Source: Pohlia nutans (lineage: Eukaryota > Streptophyta > Bryopsida > Bryales > Mniaceae). Taken from it: a stretch of DNA of 64,000 nucleotides. The position numbers and the translations under genes were made by a program. The notes under the pieces are model-generated. The model was not told the DNA's origin, did no database searches, and saw only the letters and a list, made by a program, of their open reading frames with translations. This document shows, one piece after another, positions 11,895 through 22,093 of this stretch (the first letter of the stretch is position 1; each line of letters begins with the position of its first letter). The stretch lies in assembly GCA_022496805.1 (NCBI GenBank), contig CM040085.1, positions 20,117,811-20,181,810 on the forward strand. The letters run 5' to 3'.

Positions 11895-12221
11895 TTAAAC
11901 AGTTGATTTTATTTTAAATAGAACAGGATCGTTTACACATGCTTCACGGCGCTCGTTGAGCCGCACCGATCGGCCACCTTCAAGTAGTTGATATATGGTA
12001 CAGTCGATCTCTGGTGTCGTATGTCCGGAACGATGTAGTCCTCCGCACTTGTGCTTCACGATTTGATCAATCTCGTGGCGATTGAGAGATTCCGGGTACG
12101 TCAGGCACAGGAAGCGATCGAATGAAAGCGCGAAAGCTGTCAGGGTACGTGCATGGCTATGGTGACTTTGATTTGACCGCGGATCGTGGAGCTTGAATTT
12201 CTTCCGGTGTAAGCTAGCTCC
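11895..12221 (-). other. Unrecognised open frame without a start codon
   Basis: One minus-strand frame is open for about 108 codons, ending in TAA at 11897-11895, with coding-like GC content but no ATG. It contains SFDRFLCLTYPESLNRHEID and a KHKCGGLHRSGHTTPEIDC stretch. It sits just upstream of the divergent GT61 gene. It may be a terminal exon or gene fragment, or chance openness in a GC-rich promoter. I do not recognise it. Confidence 0.25.
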
Positions 12222-12359
12222 TTAGACTTGAATACCTCCGATTTAGGCCAGGCTTCCATGTATCGGTGGGGGTAACTGAAAAGCGGGAAGCTGCCGATTC
12301 CTCACCGAAATGGGTGAATCCGAAAGTTGGTTTTTCATTTGTACCTAAATGGGTGGAGT

Positions 12360-14691
12360 ATGGATGGTTCTTGTCTTCTAGCGGCTTCCACCCGCCCGAT
12401 CTTCACATGGAAGCCTGCCCTTAGATATGTGAAAGTAGCAAGCACATCATTCTCAACTTCCAGTGGTACGAAGGACGGACCCAGGATGTTGCGGTCCCTA
12501 TCTTCCATTGTTGTTCTCTCGGTTGTCGTTATAATAGGCGGGATAATGGGTCTCTGGCACATCTACACTGCTCACCATGCCACCTTTGTGACGGAGCTTT
12601 ATGAGGTAGATCTGGGCGCGGTGGATGTAAACGTGAAGGACAAGCTAGTGAATGAATCCCAGGTGATTTTGAAACACGCATTGGACTCCATTCCACTACT
12701 GGAACACAAAACCAGGGATACGACCGAGAAAAAGCTGGAGAGCCTTGAGCAGGAGAATGCAAAACTGCGAAGCCAGGTTGTGCGGCACATCGCGGAGTCC
12801 CCCACTCAGTGGAGAACGTTGAAAGATTGGACAAAGGTGACCATCCGAGGATTCATGTCCGAGATTCAAAGCAGGAGCAACGAGAGTGGTCCTCCGGAGC
12901 TTTTCGAGTTCCCATCTGCCCTGTCGAATGGACAACACTTGTGCTTCAGGGGGAACGACACACACAACGGGAGTTTAAACGCGTACACATTCGCATGGGA
13001 AGAGGCGTTGCCCTCGGGCTACATCCTCTTGAACGGCACTACTCTCATTACGGAGACACAGTATGACTTCAACAGTCCATGGCATTCTATGTTCAATTTG
13101 CTGCAATTCGTTTACTGGAAGGTGGAGAACGGTTGCATCAAAGCCGCCCGACTCATTCTGTTCCACCGGAGCGAATTCCGGAGAACCATGGGCGAGTGGA
13201 TCACTCAGGTATTCATACTACCGACTCCTCGATCATTCACTCCTCACTGACTACAATCCCTATAACCTACTCCAGGAAATCAGGACCAGCTGTGGCAGCT
13301 TCGGATCGGATTACAACCTGTAATATATTTTCCTATACACATAATTTTCGTAATGTATTCCAAATCTTTCTACCTCATCTTTCTCGTAGTATATTCGTAG
13401 AGAACTCCCCGTCTCTTTCTATCCTCAACTCTCCATACTATACTCCTCAAAATAAGACTATTATTGTGTGACATGTGTTTGAGAGAGATTACTACATTTT
13501 CTGCGACGTCCTGTAGTGGGTGCATTCTAACTACTAGTCGCTTGGATTCATGTCTCTAGAATAGCATGCCTCCGCTACATGCTGTAGCAAAGCCCATGGA
13601 GTACTCTATCTAGTACAAAACATCATTCTCAAGAACATTCCCTGTGTGATATATATATTCTAGGTCTTCACTGCAGCTGGCTTACCAGTGGAACCCGAGG
13701 CGATGGCAGAGGGAGATCGACCCATTTGCTTCCAGAAAGCAATCGTGTCGCGCCTCGGAATGGGCAGTGTTCCCACGGAGATCTTCCGGGAGGTTTGTGC
13801 ACAAGTCCGATGCCAATGTCGCACTCTCTGCAAGCTTCCCACCACCAGGACGGTCATAGTGAATGAGAAGTTACACGAGTCCATCAACATCACATTGATG
13901 GTGCGGAGCGGCACTCGACCGTGGAAGAACCAACAGGCATGGGAGAGCGTCATTGCTGATCAATGTGCCAGGGTTGAAGGCTGCCGATGGAGCACCATGC
14001 ACCTTGCAAATCTGACATTCTGTGAACAGGTACATTCCTGAAGTCGTCCATTGCATAGATTATTATTATTATTAAAGATCGTGCATGTACGTTCAATCTG
14101 TCGGTAGGGTTTCCTGACACGTACTGATTGTGGTAATCGAACGGCAGATCAAGAGCATGCATGATGGAGACCGACATTTCACGGATAGGGTCTACCTTCA
14201 TAGCGCGCTAGACCTTCGTCCATTTCATAGATTGTTATTTTCAAAGATGTGCAATGTGTCGGTAGGGTTTCCTGACACGGATTGTGATGATCGATGTGCA
14301 GATCAAGATCATGATGGAGACCGACATTCTGGTGTCGGTACACGGCGCACAGCTGACCAACATGATATTCATGAGCCCAGGAGGGCGGATTATGGAAATG
14401 TTCCCCAAAGGATGGCTGGAGCTTGCGGGAGCCGGCCAATACATCTACCGAAATCTCGCTCTGTGGAACGGCCTGGTTCACGAAGGCTATTGGCGTGACA
14501 ATGACCAACCCGATTGCCCATCTCCGAATGATCCTAGACGCTGCATGTCGTTCTACAAGGATCAAAGCGTCGGTATCAACGAGACTTTCATTTCTGGCTG
14601 GTTAGGTTCCGTTCTGGACGACTTCAAATCCTCTACCCTCGCGGAAGGCTCTGATGTTGCAGGAGACCACAGATCCTGTGCTTGCCAATGA
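12360..14691 (+). CDS. GT61 family glycosyltransferase (DUF563), three exons
   Basis: Exons 12360-13208, 13664-14029 and 14302-14691; both introns have GT/AG ends in phase 0; product 534 residues. Exon 1 encodes a short basic tail, one membrane anchor (about residues 48-70, SIVVLSVVVIIGGIMGLW) and a stem with a Glu/Lys-rich helix (LESLEQENAKLRS), the type II topology of Golgi enzymes. Exon 3 begins IKIMMETDILVSVHGAQLTN, the hallmark GT61 motif. Family members transfer xylose, arabinose or GlcNAc to cell-wall xylans or N-glycans in the Golgi; which substrate applies here is not visible. The first in-frame ATG is 12360; an alternative at 12486 sits just before the anchor and would give 492 residues. 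The end of intron 2 carries a duplicated splice-acceptor region (14040-14330). Confidence 0.88.
13270..13490. repeat. Dispersed repeat in GT61 intron 1, also in BAHD intron 1
   Basis: Homologous to sequence at 16745-16800 plus 17218-17365: CAGCTGTGGCAGCTTC at 13280 against TAGCTGTGGCAGCTTC at 16758, then shared GTATTCCAAATCTTT and CAAAATAAGACTA segments. The BAHD copy is interrupted by a Harbinger-like MITE; this copy is uninterrupted. It is in the same genomic orientation although the two host genes are on opposite strands, so it is a transposon-type repeat and not shared gene ancestry. Confidence 0.75.
14040..14330 (+). repeat. Tandem duplication of an intron end and exon start in GT61
   Basis: The segment around 14100-14180 (GTAGGGTTTCCTGACACG, then CAGATCAAGA and GATGGAGACCGACATT) is repeated at about 14262-14332, where it forms the real acceptor and start of exon 3. 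The upstream copy carries its own CAG|ATCAAGA but has an extra GCAT that breaks the reading frame, so it is a decoy acceptor. Confidence 0.75.
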
Positions 14692-14778
14692 TAAATCCGG
14701 AATTCATTTTCCTAGAAACACTCTGAGCAGGATTGTCTGTCTTAGTACAGTCTTCCTTTCACCCGTTTCTGGACTCAG

Positions 14779-14813
14779 GTTTAGGGTTTAGGTTAAGGTT
14801 TAGGGTTTAGGAT
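14779..14813. repeat. Telomere-like repeat
   Basis: Short degenerate array of TTTAGGG-type units just downstream of the GT61 stop codon. Similar arrays occur at 20372-20391, 20651-20697, 25218-25268 and 26278-26289. Confidence 0.8.
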
Positions 14814-15421
14814 TCTAAGAGCATCGTTGTAAACGAACTGACACTGCACAGCATTTGAATATAGATCCCTTTGTTGGTAAGCTCAAGTCAACGCTTCATA
14901 TCTCTTCTATGTACGAGAGCCCTCCTCTAAGATTAAGTTTCGGTGAGTATTGTGATAGAATCTTGTCATACCATTTTTGTGGAGAAGCTTGTGATTAGTC
15001 TACCACTTATGTAACATGTACAGTACATATTGTCTGAGTTCACTTGGATCAACTTACACAATCTATAGATTCCTGTTGATGATGCATGCTGTACATAAGC
15101 TTTAATATATTGGTGGCGATTTGCTAATAGTTTTATAAATAAATACAAACTCGAAGGACTGACTCTTGAGCAAGCTAGGGTTTAACCCCTAAAGTAAGTA
15201 AAAAAATCTGCACATGAAGATCATGATGATAAAAATTTCGGAATTTTTGGAGCACTTTTGAACAATCCGGTTTCAGCATATGTATACAACATACCCCGAG
15301 TATAACAAGTATTCCAACAAATGGCTCTGATCAGTACTCCAATGAATTACGAGTCACGTGTTGAGTTGCTCACACTTGAAAGATAAAGAATCGGTAGTTA
15401 CCAGTTTTGGTGCCAAAGTGG

Positions 15422-17837
15422 TTAACTGACATGCATTGTAAACTGGGTGTCGGTCATGAGCCTGTCCATTTGCTCTTTCTTCAAAGACATGAAAACATTA
15501 ACCGATCCAGCACCAACATGCCCCGGTAATGCCAGATTCCATTGATTATCAGCAGGGCCTGCGAACAGGGGCTTGCCGTATCCGAAATCTGCGTCATAGA
15601 ATGGCATCCTGTGCCAGCACCCTACACAAACATCATTCCCCGAAATATTAATGGACGGCGCGGAGAGGTGGTCCTGCGCCTCGCACCACGCCCACAACGA
15701 TTTTATGTTCTCATCCGTCATCTTCAAAACACTTTCCCTGACCAGTTGCGCTGTAAATGAGAGCGGCTTGTCAAGAATGTCACCTACTCTCGCAGCCATG
15801 CACGTCAATATGATAGCGTTGCCAAAGTAACCCTCTGGCAAATTGGGCTTGATTCTTTTCCTGGCATCGAGAGCGGTGAAGAACCTCGTTTCCTCCGAGT
15901 CCTCGCACCCCTTTGTATGGAATACAATTTGTTACATTTGTTAGATCACAATGTCAATTTCAGAATGCCTTACAAGTGCAAAATATCACATTGTCATAGC
16001 CGAAGTCCATGTCAAACACCAGAATGCCCTGACCAAATCCAAAATGCCTTCGTCAAAGCACTATATTGTCGAAGCCAGAGACCATGTAGCCGAAGTCAAA
16101 AACCATGTTGTCAAAGTCAAAGACCACGTTGCCGAAGGTTATGATCATTGGTTATGGCACTGCGATCTTTGATCATGGCAATGTGGTCTTTGGACATGAC
16201 ATTCTAGTTTTTGGCATTGTGATCTAGTAAATGTAACAAATTGTATTCCATACCTTTGCACGGATGGCCGCCCTGAAAATGTGGGCAGACAAGCTCTCGA
16301 ATGTGGTGAAGGTGCCCTGGCTCCCGTCGCCGCACGCGTCTGCCTTGATCTTTTTCAGCATCTCGCGGGTAAATGTGAACATCTTCTGCGTCTTGGGCGT
16401 GAATACGAACATCTTCTGCAGTGTTTTGGGCGATGGTGGGGGCTCCAGCTGAAGCTCAGCAGGGCAAGATTCAGGCTTCGCTCGTCCCCTAGAGGACAGC
16501 AGGTGGTGATTGAAATTTGGGAGCTGCGAGATTTCCTTCCCTTGTGCCAACTCTGTCCATGCTGCCACGAAGCTTTGGGCTGAAATGCCGTCGGCAACGG
16601 TGTGATGATTGCACATACCCAGCGCGAACCCACCACACTTAAACTTCGTGACCTAAATCACACAACCGAACGGTTCCATTACTGACAGATCAAGTAATAA
16701 TAAATTGTGAATTCTGCAAGCTCTCACAGAATATAGCCTTCTCCCGGAAATTAGAACTAGCTGTGGCAGCTTCAGATTGGTTCTTTAGAAGTAGTACAGT
16801 TAGCGCATCCCCACGGCGTAGTTCCTGTATCTGGAAAAGGATGAAGGTCATCTGTTTTCTAGGAAAAATCTTCGAACCGGAGTGCTGTAACAACAAAAAA
16901 TTTCAGGAGTGGCCCTTGAATCCAGCAAACTTGGTTGGTTTTCCAGGATTCAAACTTTCTATCCGCATCGCTCTTCTTACTACGATTTTTCACTTCTTGC
17001 ACCTGATTTTCACCTCCGCGAGGTGCACCTGGTTCACAACATTGATTTCGGCGATGATTTTCAAAAGGCAGAGAAATCAGTTGCCGGCTGTCTGTTTGTG
17101 GTTTCCAGCTTCACTTTTCCAGGATTGAACAGTGCAGCCCCGACTGCTGTATCTGGAAATCAGGGAAAATTTCATCCCTTTCCAGATACAGATACAGGAA
17201 TCACGGTGGCGATGCTCTTACAACGTACCCGAAATAAATTTTCATACGTTCACAATCTTCGTAGTGTATTCCAAATCTTTGTAGAGAACTTCTCCTCATC
17301 TCTTTCTATTCTCAACTCTCCATAATGTACTTCTCAAAATAAGACTACTAATGTGTGACATGTGTCGTAGGTTACGACTCTCACTTGTATGTACTGGACA
17401 GGCTGCTCTTCGATATGCATCGAGTAGTCAGCCGTGGGTGCCAACAGCTTGCCAGCCATGTCAAAGGTGATGGAGTGGAAATCGTCGATGGTGCCATCGA
17501 CGTGAGCATCGATCCACACCACTCCCTTGTCGTTGCAATCGATTTCGTATCCAAATTTTCCTTGTGCAGCTGGCCGCACTCGACCAGCCATGGGGTAGAA
17601 GAACACTAGAAGCTTGGCCAATGCTGCCTTGAGCTTGGCGGCCACATCCTTAGAGTACTCGGCCTCTCGGTAGACGTACATGGTGCGTACGTAGCTGATG
17701 CTGATGGAGGACAAGTTGTCGCTGATGGAGCATGGGAGGATGCTGTGTTCCGTCGGTGTCTCCGGGTATACAATGGAAGTCTCCAGAGATGTGATCTGCA
17801 TGACTGTAACAGCAGAATCATCTGCTGCCTCCATCAT
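15422..17837 (-). CDS. BAHD acyltransferase, three exons
   Basis: Minus-strand exons are 17837-17385, 16652-16254 and 15910-15422, all joined in phase 0; product 446 residues, the usual BAHD length. It has the catalytic HHTVADG motif at about residues 167-173 (HxxxDG) and the structural DFGYG motif at about 392-396. An internal KLLVFFYPMAGRVR segment and GYFGNAI also match the family. BAHD enzymes are cytosolic and transfer acyl groups from CoA thioesters to alcohols or amines (hydroxycinnamoyl transferases are the closest type by layout). The acceptor substrate cannot be told. Intron 1 follows Gln151, the position of the conserved BAHD intron. Intron 2 is exactly a MITE plus its target duplication. 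Two tandem ATGs at 17837-17832 start the frame; the upstream inverted repeat overlaps the first one. Confidence 0.9.
15916..16252. mobile_element. MITE forming BAHD intron 2 (introner-like)
   Basis: 337 bp element. The termini TATGGAATACAATTTGTTAC are inverted at both ends (24 bp perfect, about 39 bp with few mismatches), and flanked by CCTTTG at 15910-15915 and 16253-16258. In gene orientation the donor is AAG|GTATGG, formed at the junction of the duplication and the terminal repeat. The acceptor is CAAAG|GGG, inside the other copy of the duplication. The predicted intron, 16253-15911, equals the element plus one duplication (343 bp). Splicing restores GCA AAG GGG TGC, the sequence expected before insertion. 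A CTAAC branch-like site lies about 30 nt before the acceptor. The interior has repeated GCCGAAGTC-like and CAAAGTC-like units and no coding frame. Confidence 0.85.
16803..17217. mobile_element. PIF/Harbinger-like MITE in BAHD intron 1
   Basis: 415 bp, GC-rich, flanked by TTA (16800-16802 and 17218-17220). The ends GCGCATCCCCACGGCG and (reverse complement of the right end) GAGCATCGCCACCGTG are imperfect inverted repeats, followed by a shared TTCCTGTATCTG. Size, TTA duplication and GAGCATC start resemble the element at 11404-11821. It interrupts the dispersed repeat also found at 13270-13490. Confidence 0.8.
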
Positions 17838-17957
17838 TGTCACTTTTCACTCCTGTGAGTCAAATGGCGCCACTTCGCACTCACCAATTTTTTGGTTGGA
17901 TTTGGTGAGTGCGATTTGTCACGTAGGACAAGCGTGTACAGTGAAAAGCGACAATGA
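17834..17957. repeat. Inverted-repeat element abutting the BAHD start codon
   Basis: TCATTGTCACTTTTCACT at 17834 is mirrored by AGTGAAAAGCGACAATGA ending near 17957, with CGCACTCACCAA / TTGGTGAGTGCG arms inside. Together they form a 124 bp foldback. The first ATG of the BAHD gene lies in its terminal repeat. No clear duplication is visible. Internal pieces resemble the CACTA MITE at 19352-19484. Confidence 0.65.
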
Positions 17958-18656
17958 ATAGGATCCTACAGAGTGAGAAACGACGCCTCTGCTTGTAGTG
18001 TTGTCACGATGCAATGGCATGCAATGCTGAGAGCTCAATCAAATTAAATCAGATAAATTAACTCGAAGCTTTGACCCCCGACGTGTCTTGCAGTAATTGA
18101 TATCCAAATCAACCGTGCATTAGAGCTAATTGAAAAATCAGCCAAAAGAGGAAAGGTTTGACAAACTCATGTTGAACTCATATTGAAACAAAAATAGACC
18201 AAAAACAAGTCTATGTCAAGTTTTGAGACAATTTAAAACAAGGCCCTATCATTATTCTCCATACTTTACTATAGCTCCCACACCTTCCATCAAAGCTCCA
18301 AGTCCATGGTCCGCAAGGGAACAATCTATGACAAGACACTATAACACCCAAGTATAGTTCAAAAGAGAGGTTAGATGGAGGACTTTTTGATTAACTCTAA
18401 TGTTCTTAGGATTTTATAATTTTTGTGAGTTAAATACCGTACTGAACAAAAGACTAACTTGCAGATTTCTTTGTTGACGAGCCAGTGGAAACTACAAAGA
18501 CTGCTAGCTAGCTCCTCTACGCTCTACCAACTAAAGGCAGAGACAACTATGCAAATGGATCGATGGTTCCACTTCAGGAGCAAGCAGAGTAGTTACATCC
18601 AAGTTCTAAGATAACATTGCAAAACTGTTAGTGTACATAATTGTTTACTTCAGACG
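17958..18656. other. Upstream region of the BAHD gene, no gene seen
   Basis: AT-rich; no coding-like frames or repeats with clear ends. Confidence 0.4.
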
Positions 18657-18851
18657 CACTACTAGGATCATACACTGTGTGCTACGTTTGATAGCAACGT
18701 TGGGGCATAACACATAAGCTACATTTAGGAACCTTAATGTTGATATAGTTGTTCCCATGACGCAATACTAGGATCATACACTGTGTGTTGGTATAGTTAT
18801 TCCCATGCCGTTGCTACCAGATGTAGCAATCAACGTATGATCCTAGGAGTG
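18657..18851. mobile_element. CACTA-type MITE
   Basis: 195 bp. Ends CACTACTAGGATCATAC and (inverted) CACTCCTAGGATCATAC, flanked by ACG on both sides (18654-18656 and 18852-18854). An internal duplication repeats ACTAGGATCATACACTGTGT. Three-base duplication and CACT terminus fit En/Spm. Confidence 0.75.
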
Positions 18852-19351
18852 ACGTCATTTCTTACATAAGACATAGACCTGAACTTCTGATGAACTTCTG
18901 ATTCACAGATATCTTCTGTAGCAAACTAAAGAAAGTGAAAGCATCATAAGCATGAGTGATTCATGAAGTATTCACTTACAATGCTTAAATCCTCAACCCC
19001 TTCTTTGTATGCACAATCATTATGAAATAAACCAAATCATGGCAAATAGTCACAAATTCTTGTTCCCTCATACCAGGAGGGAAAAGAAAAGTGGAGCGCA
19101 GGGGAAAAATTTCCCAGACAGGGGAACCACGGTAACTTTCCCGCATTCGGCATCAGGGAGTGGCTCCAAGTTTCTTGGGCTAGATACCGCTTGTCAAGGC
19201 TTTATTAGATCGACCCATGTTGATTTGAGATTGCATAAAGTAATAGATTTAATACGATAGTTTTGATAGGACAATCTTAAATGGAGTTAAAAAAGAAAGA
19301 TTTAAAGGGGTTGACACTGAGGTTGCAAGACTTCTTGGAGGGTACTATAAT

Positions 19352-19484
19352 CACTACAAGCAAACTTGTCGCTTTTCACTGACTAAGATCGCGGAAAAAG
19401 GTATCTATTCCTTGTCCTACATGACCAAAAGCACTCACCAACTCTGGAATGGCACAAAATAGCAGTGCGAAGCGACCAGTAGTG
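19352..19484. mobile_element. CACTA-type MITE
   Basis: 133 bp. CACTACAAGCAAACTTGTCG on the left; the right end GCGAAGCGACCAGTAGTG reads CACTACTGGTCGCTTCGC inverted. Flanking AAT on both sides (19349-19351 and 19485-19487). The inner repeats are imperfect. Confidence 0.65.
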
Positions 19485-20114
19485 AATGTACAATGATAAA
19501 ACTTTGGTTCTTCACAATGTTTGCATACAATACCTAAACAATGCAATCTTCAAAGAGTTTAAACAATGCAATCTTCAATGCGTTAGAATTAATTTTAAGT
19601 GCTAACAAGAATATTATAGACTATTGTAATTATAATAACACAACATGTAATTGAATGGAAAGTTGTTGGTGACCATGTTTTTGGTACTCTTGTTGCTAGT
19701 ATTTTAGTAGCTTTTCCACCACCTATATGATTGTGTTGTTTAGAGCTCCTGCAAGGACGCATGCAACAAGTGTACAAACCAAAGTTGGACGTGTATCTAA
19801 TATAAATAAATAAAATTAAACAAATGTTGATCTAGAAATAGAGTACACTGTAGAACAGTGTTCATTTCATGCAGAAGATGCCATACACACCCACCACTGG
19901 TACAAACATCACACTGGACAGTCATTCTGGAACAGAGGCAGTATCATTCAACAATGCTAACACCTGACAGTGGCCGTTCAATTCATTGGCTTGTTTGGCA
20001 TACCGGTAATACTCAAAGCACCTACAGTAGAACTCATGACCAATCTGGGTAGCTGAACTTTTTCATAAACATTTTATGATATAGAGGTACAAAGAAAGTG
20101 GAAAGCGCTATTAA

Positions 20115-20342
20115 CCCCTAAAGGATCAAGGATTCACAGCTTTAAAATGACAAATTCAATTGATCATATTGTGAAAAACATAATTCAAATGGGACCAAAT
20201 TTTATATCACCAAAACTAGTGAAGATCATTGCATGTGTTGGCAAAAAACAAATAAATTTGAACAAGAGGAAGTCCAAATAGGACTACTCAAAACTGTTAA
20301 AAAAAACATGGAACCAAATTTGGGCTCTTGGTCCTCTAGGGG
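20115..20342. mobile_element. TTAA-flanked element
   Basis: 228 bp. CCCCTAAAGGATCAAG at the left is mirrored by CTTGGTCCTCTAGGGG at the right, flanked by TTAA (20111-20114 and 20343-20346). No coding capacity. It lies just downstream of the LpxK stop codon. Confidence 0.8.
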
Positions 20343-20371
20343 TTAATCATATCAACGCTGGGAGTAAAATT

Positions 20372-20391
20372 TAAACCCTAAACCCTAAACC
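20372..20391. repeat. Telomere-like repeat
   Basis: About two and a half CCCTAAA units, immediately downstream of the LpxK gene. Confidence 0.7.
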
Positions 20392-20417
20392 AAAATGTCA
20401 GTAGTAGCAGGTGGTAT

Positions 20418-22020
20418 CTATGAGTGGTCAAAAAAAGTACCAGGAAGCCAACGCCGTTGATTTGGCATCAAAACAGAAGTCAGAAGCTTTCTGAAAGCCT
20501 CATCATTTCCATGCTGGTCTAAGATCTCCAAGGCCGAGAGCAATACATACACGCCGTCTCCCATATTTCCAAGTTGAATCATCGCAGCTGGGTCTCGCAT
20601 GTAATCCTTCATCCAACACAACAGCACTTTTCCTTTGAGTTGGGCTTGTCACCCTAAACCCTAAAACCTAAAACCCTAAACCCTAAACCCTAACCCTCTG
20701 TACCAGTGTAGAATGGGTCCCCAGAAAGACCTTAGAATATACACTCAAAAGAAGGAATTCTTTCTTTCCTTTTTTCCAGTGAGTCAAGTTAAGCCACCTT
20801 ATTGAAGATCATTCTTTCCTAGATACTTGGATTATCTTAACCCTTAAACGTCATTGCAGCCATATATTGACAAATGGATGTAACTTATTCAAAGTGAACT
20901 GAAGTATCACAGAGTAGATGAAGGATTTTTCATCCAATTCTTTTCGTGAAGGCTCTTCATTGGTCATGCCACCTCTTCAAGTTAAATTAAGGTCATTTAA
21001 TCTATTTTTGAATTCTACATTGGGTACCAACTACAGAAAGAGTAGTAAAAATGGTTCAACATGTAGTGTATTTTGGATTCTTCATTGTAATTTCCACCTT
21101 TGGTAAAAAAGTCGGAAGTTTTGAGTACATTTTGTAATTGATATGAATTTTCTTTAAAATCACTTCAAAAAATCATGGTAATTTCAAATTTTCACCAAAA
21201 TTTATGAAAAGTAGTAGACACATGGCTTCATCTACTAAAACATAAAGCAGAATTCTTATCTTATTTAGGACGTTCTTGATTAATAGAACTTGACATTATG
21301 TAATAAATAACTACACTTTTCCATGCAATTATTGAGGTTCATGTTAATTCTAAAGATTGTGGGCCACGTGAGCTCAAAATCTTCATGTTGTGAAGATATC
21401 TTCATAAATTGGAGATATTTCAATCCACAACATAAGTGGACATCAAGAATTCCTCCCCCACAGTAATTGCACAGAAAAGTGTGGATGCAAGAGATCAATG
21501 GTTCTAAAGCGGTGATGTGGCAACACAACAGAGGCCCTGACTTGATTTATATGTAATGTCGAGACAAAAGAGGAGACGCACCTTCTCAGTGGTGACAAGC
21601 ATAACCCTTTTGCATGGAAACCTCAATTGGAGCTGCTTATATACCTCGCCAATTTCTCTCAGCTCCTGCAAAGGAACTTCCTTGTGTTATGTAGTTTAAC
21701 TCCTTGGTAACCAAGAGATCATCATATGGTTGTTGCCCAACTGAAGGCAGCGTTTTCATTGGGATTAGCTTTTTTTCCTTTCCAACTTCTTAATTTTTAA
21801 AAGCATACTAAATTGAGATTTTATTGCGATTTTATACTCCCAAAATAAGATTTCTATGGTCAAACTTAATTTACATGGAAAAGATCACAAAATGTCTAAC
21901 ATCGTCTTAATGTTACAGATTTGATAATAAGGGAAACTAACGATGTTTTCGTTATCAATTATTTTCAACTTTTCCCCAAACAATGTAGAATATAATTTTA
22001 GCCAATCAAACCAAAGTTCA

Positions 22021-22093
<73 letters not shown>

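Noticed and set aside
15917..16252. Plus-strand frames with repeated SRSPCQTPECPDQ-like residues
   Set aside because: Products of the short repeats inside the MITE that forms BAHD intron 2.
20837..20852. TTAA-CCCTTAAACGTC as a further complete element
   Set aside because: Only a left end is visible; no matching right end followed by TTAA was found within the intron.
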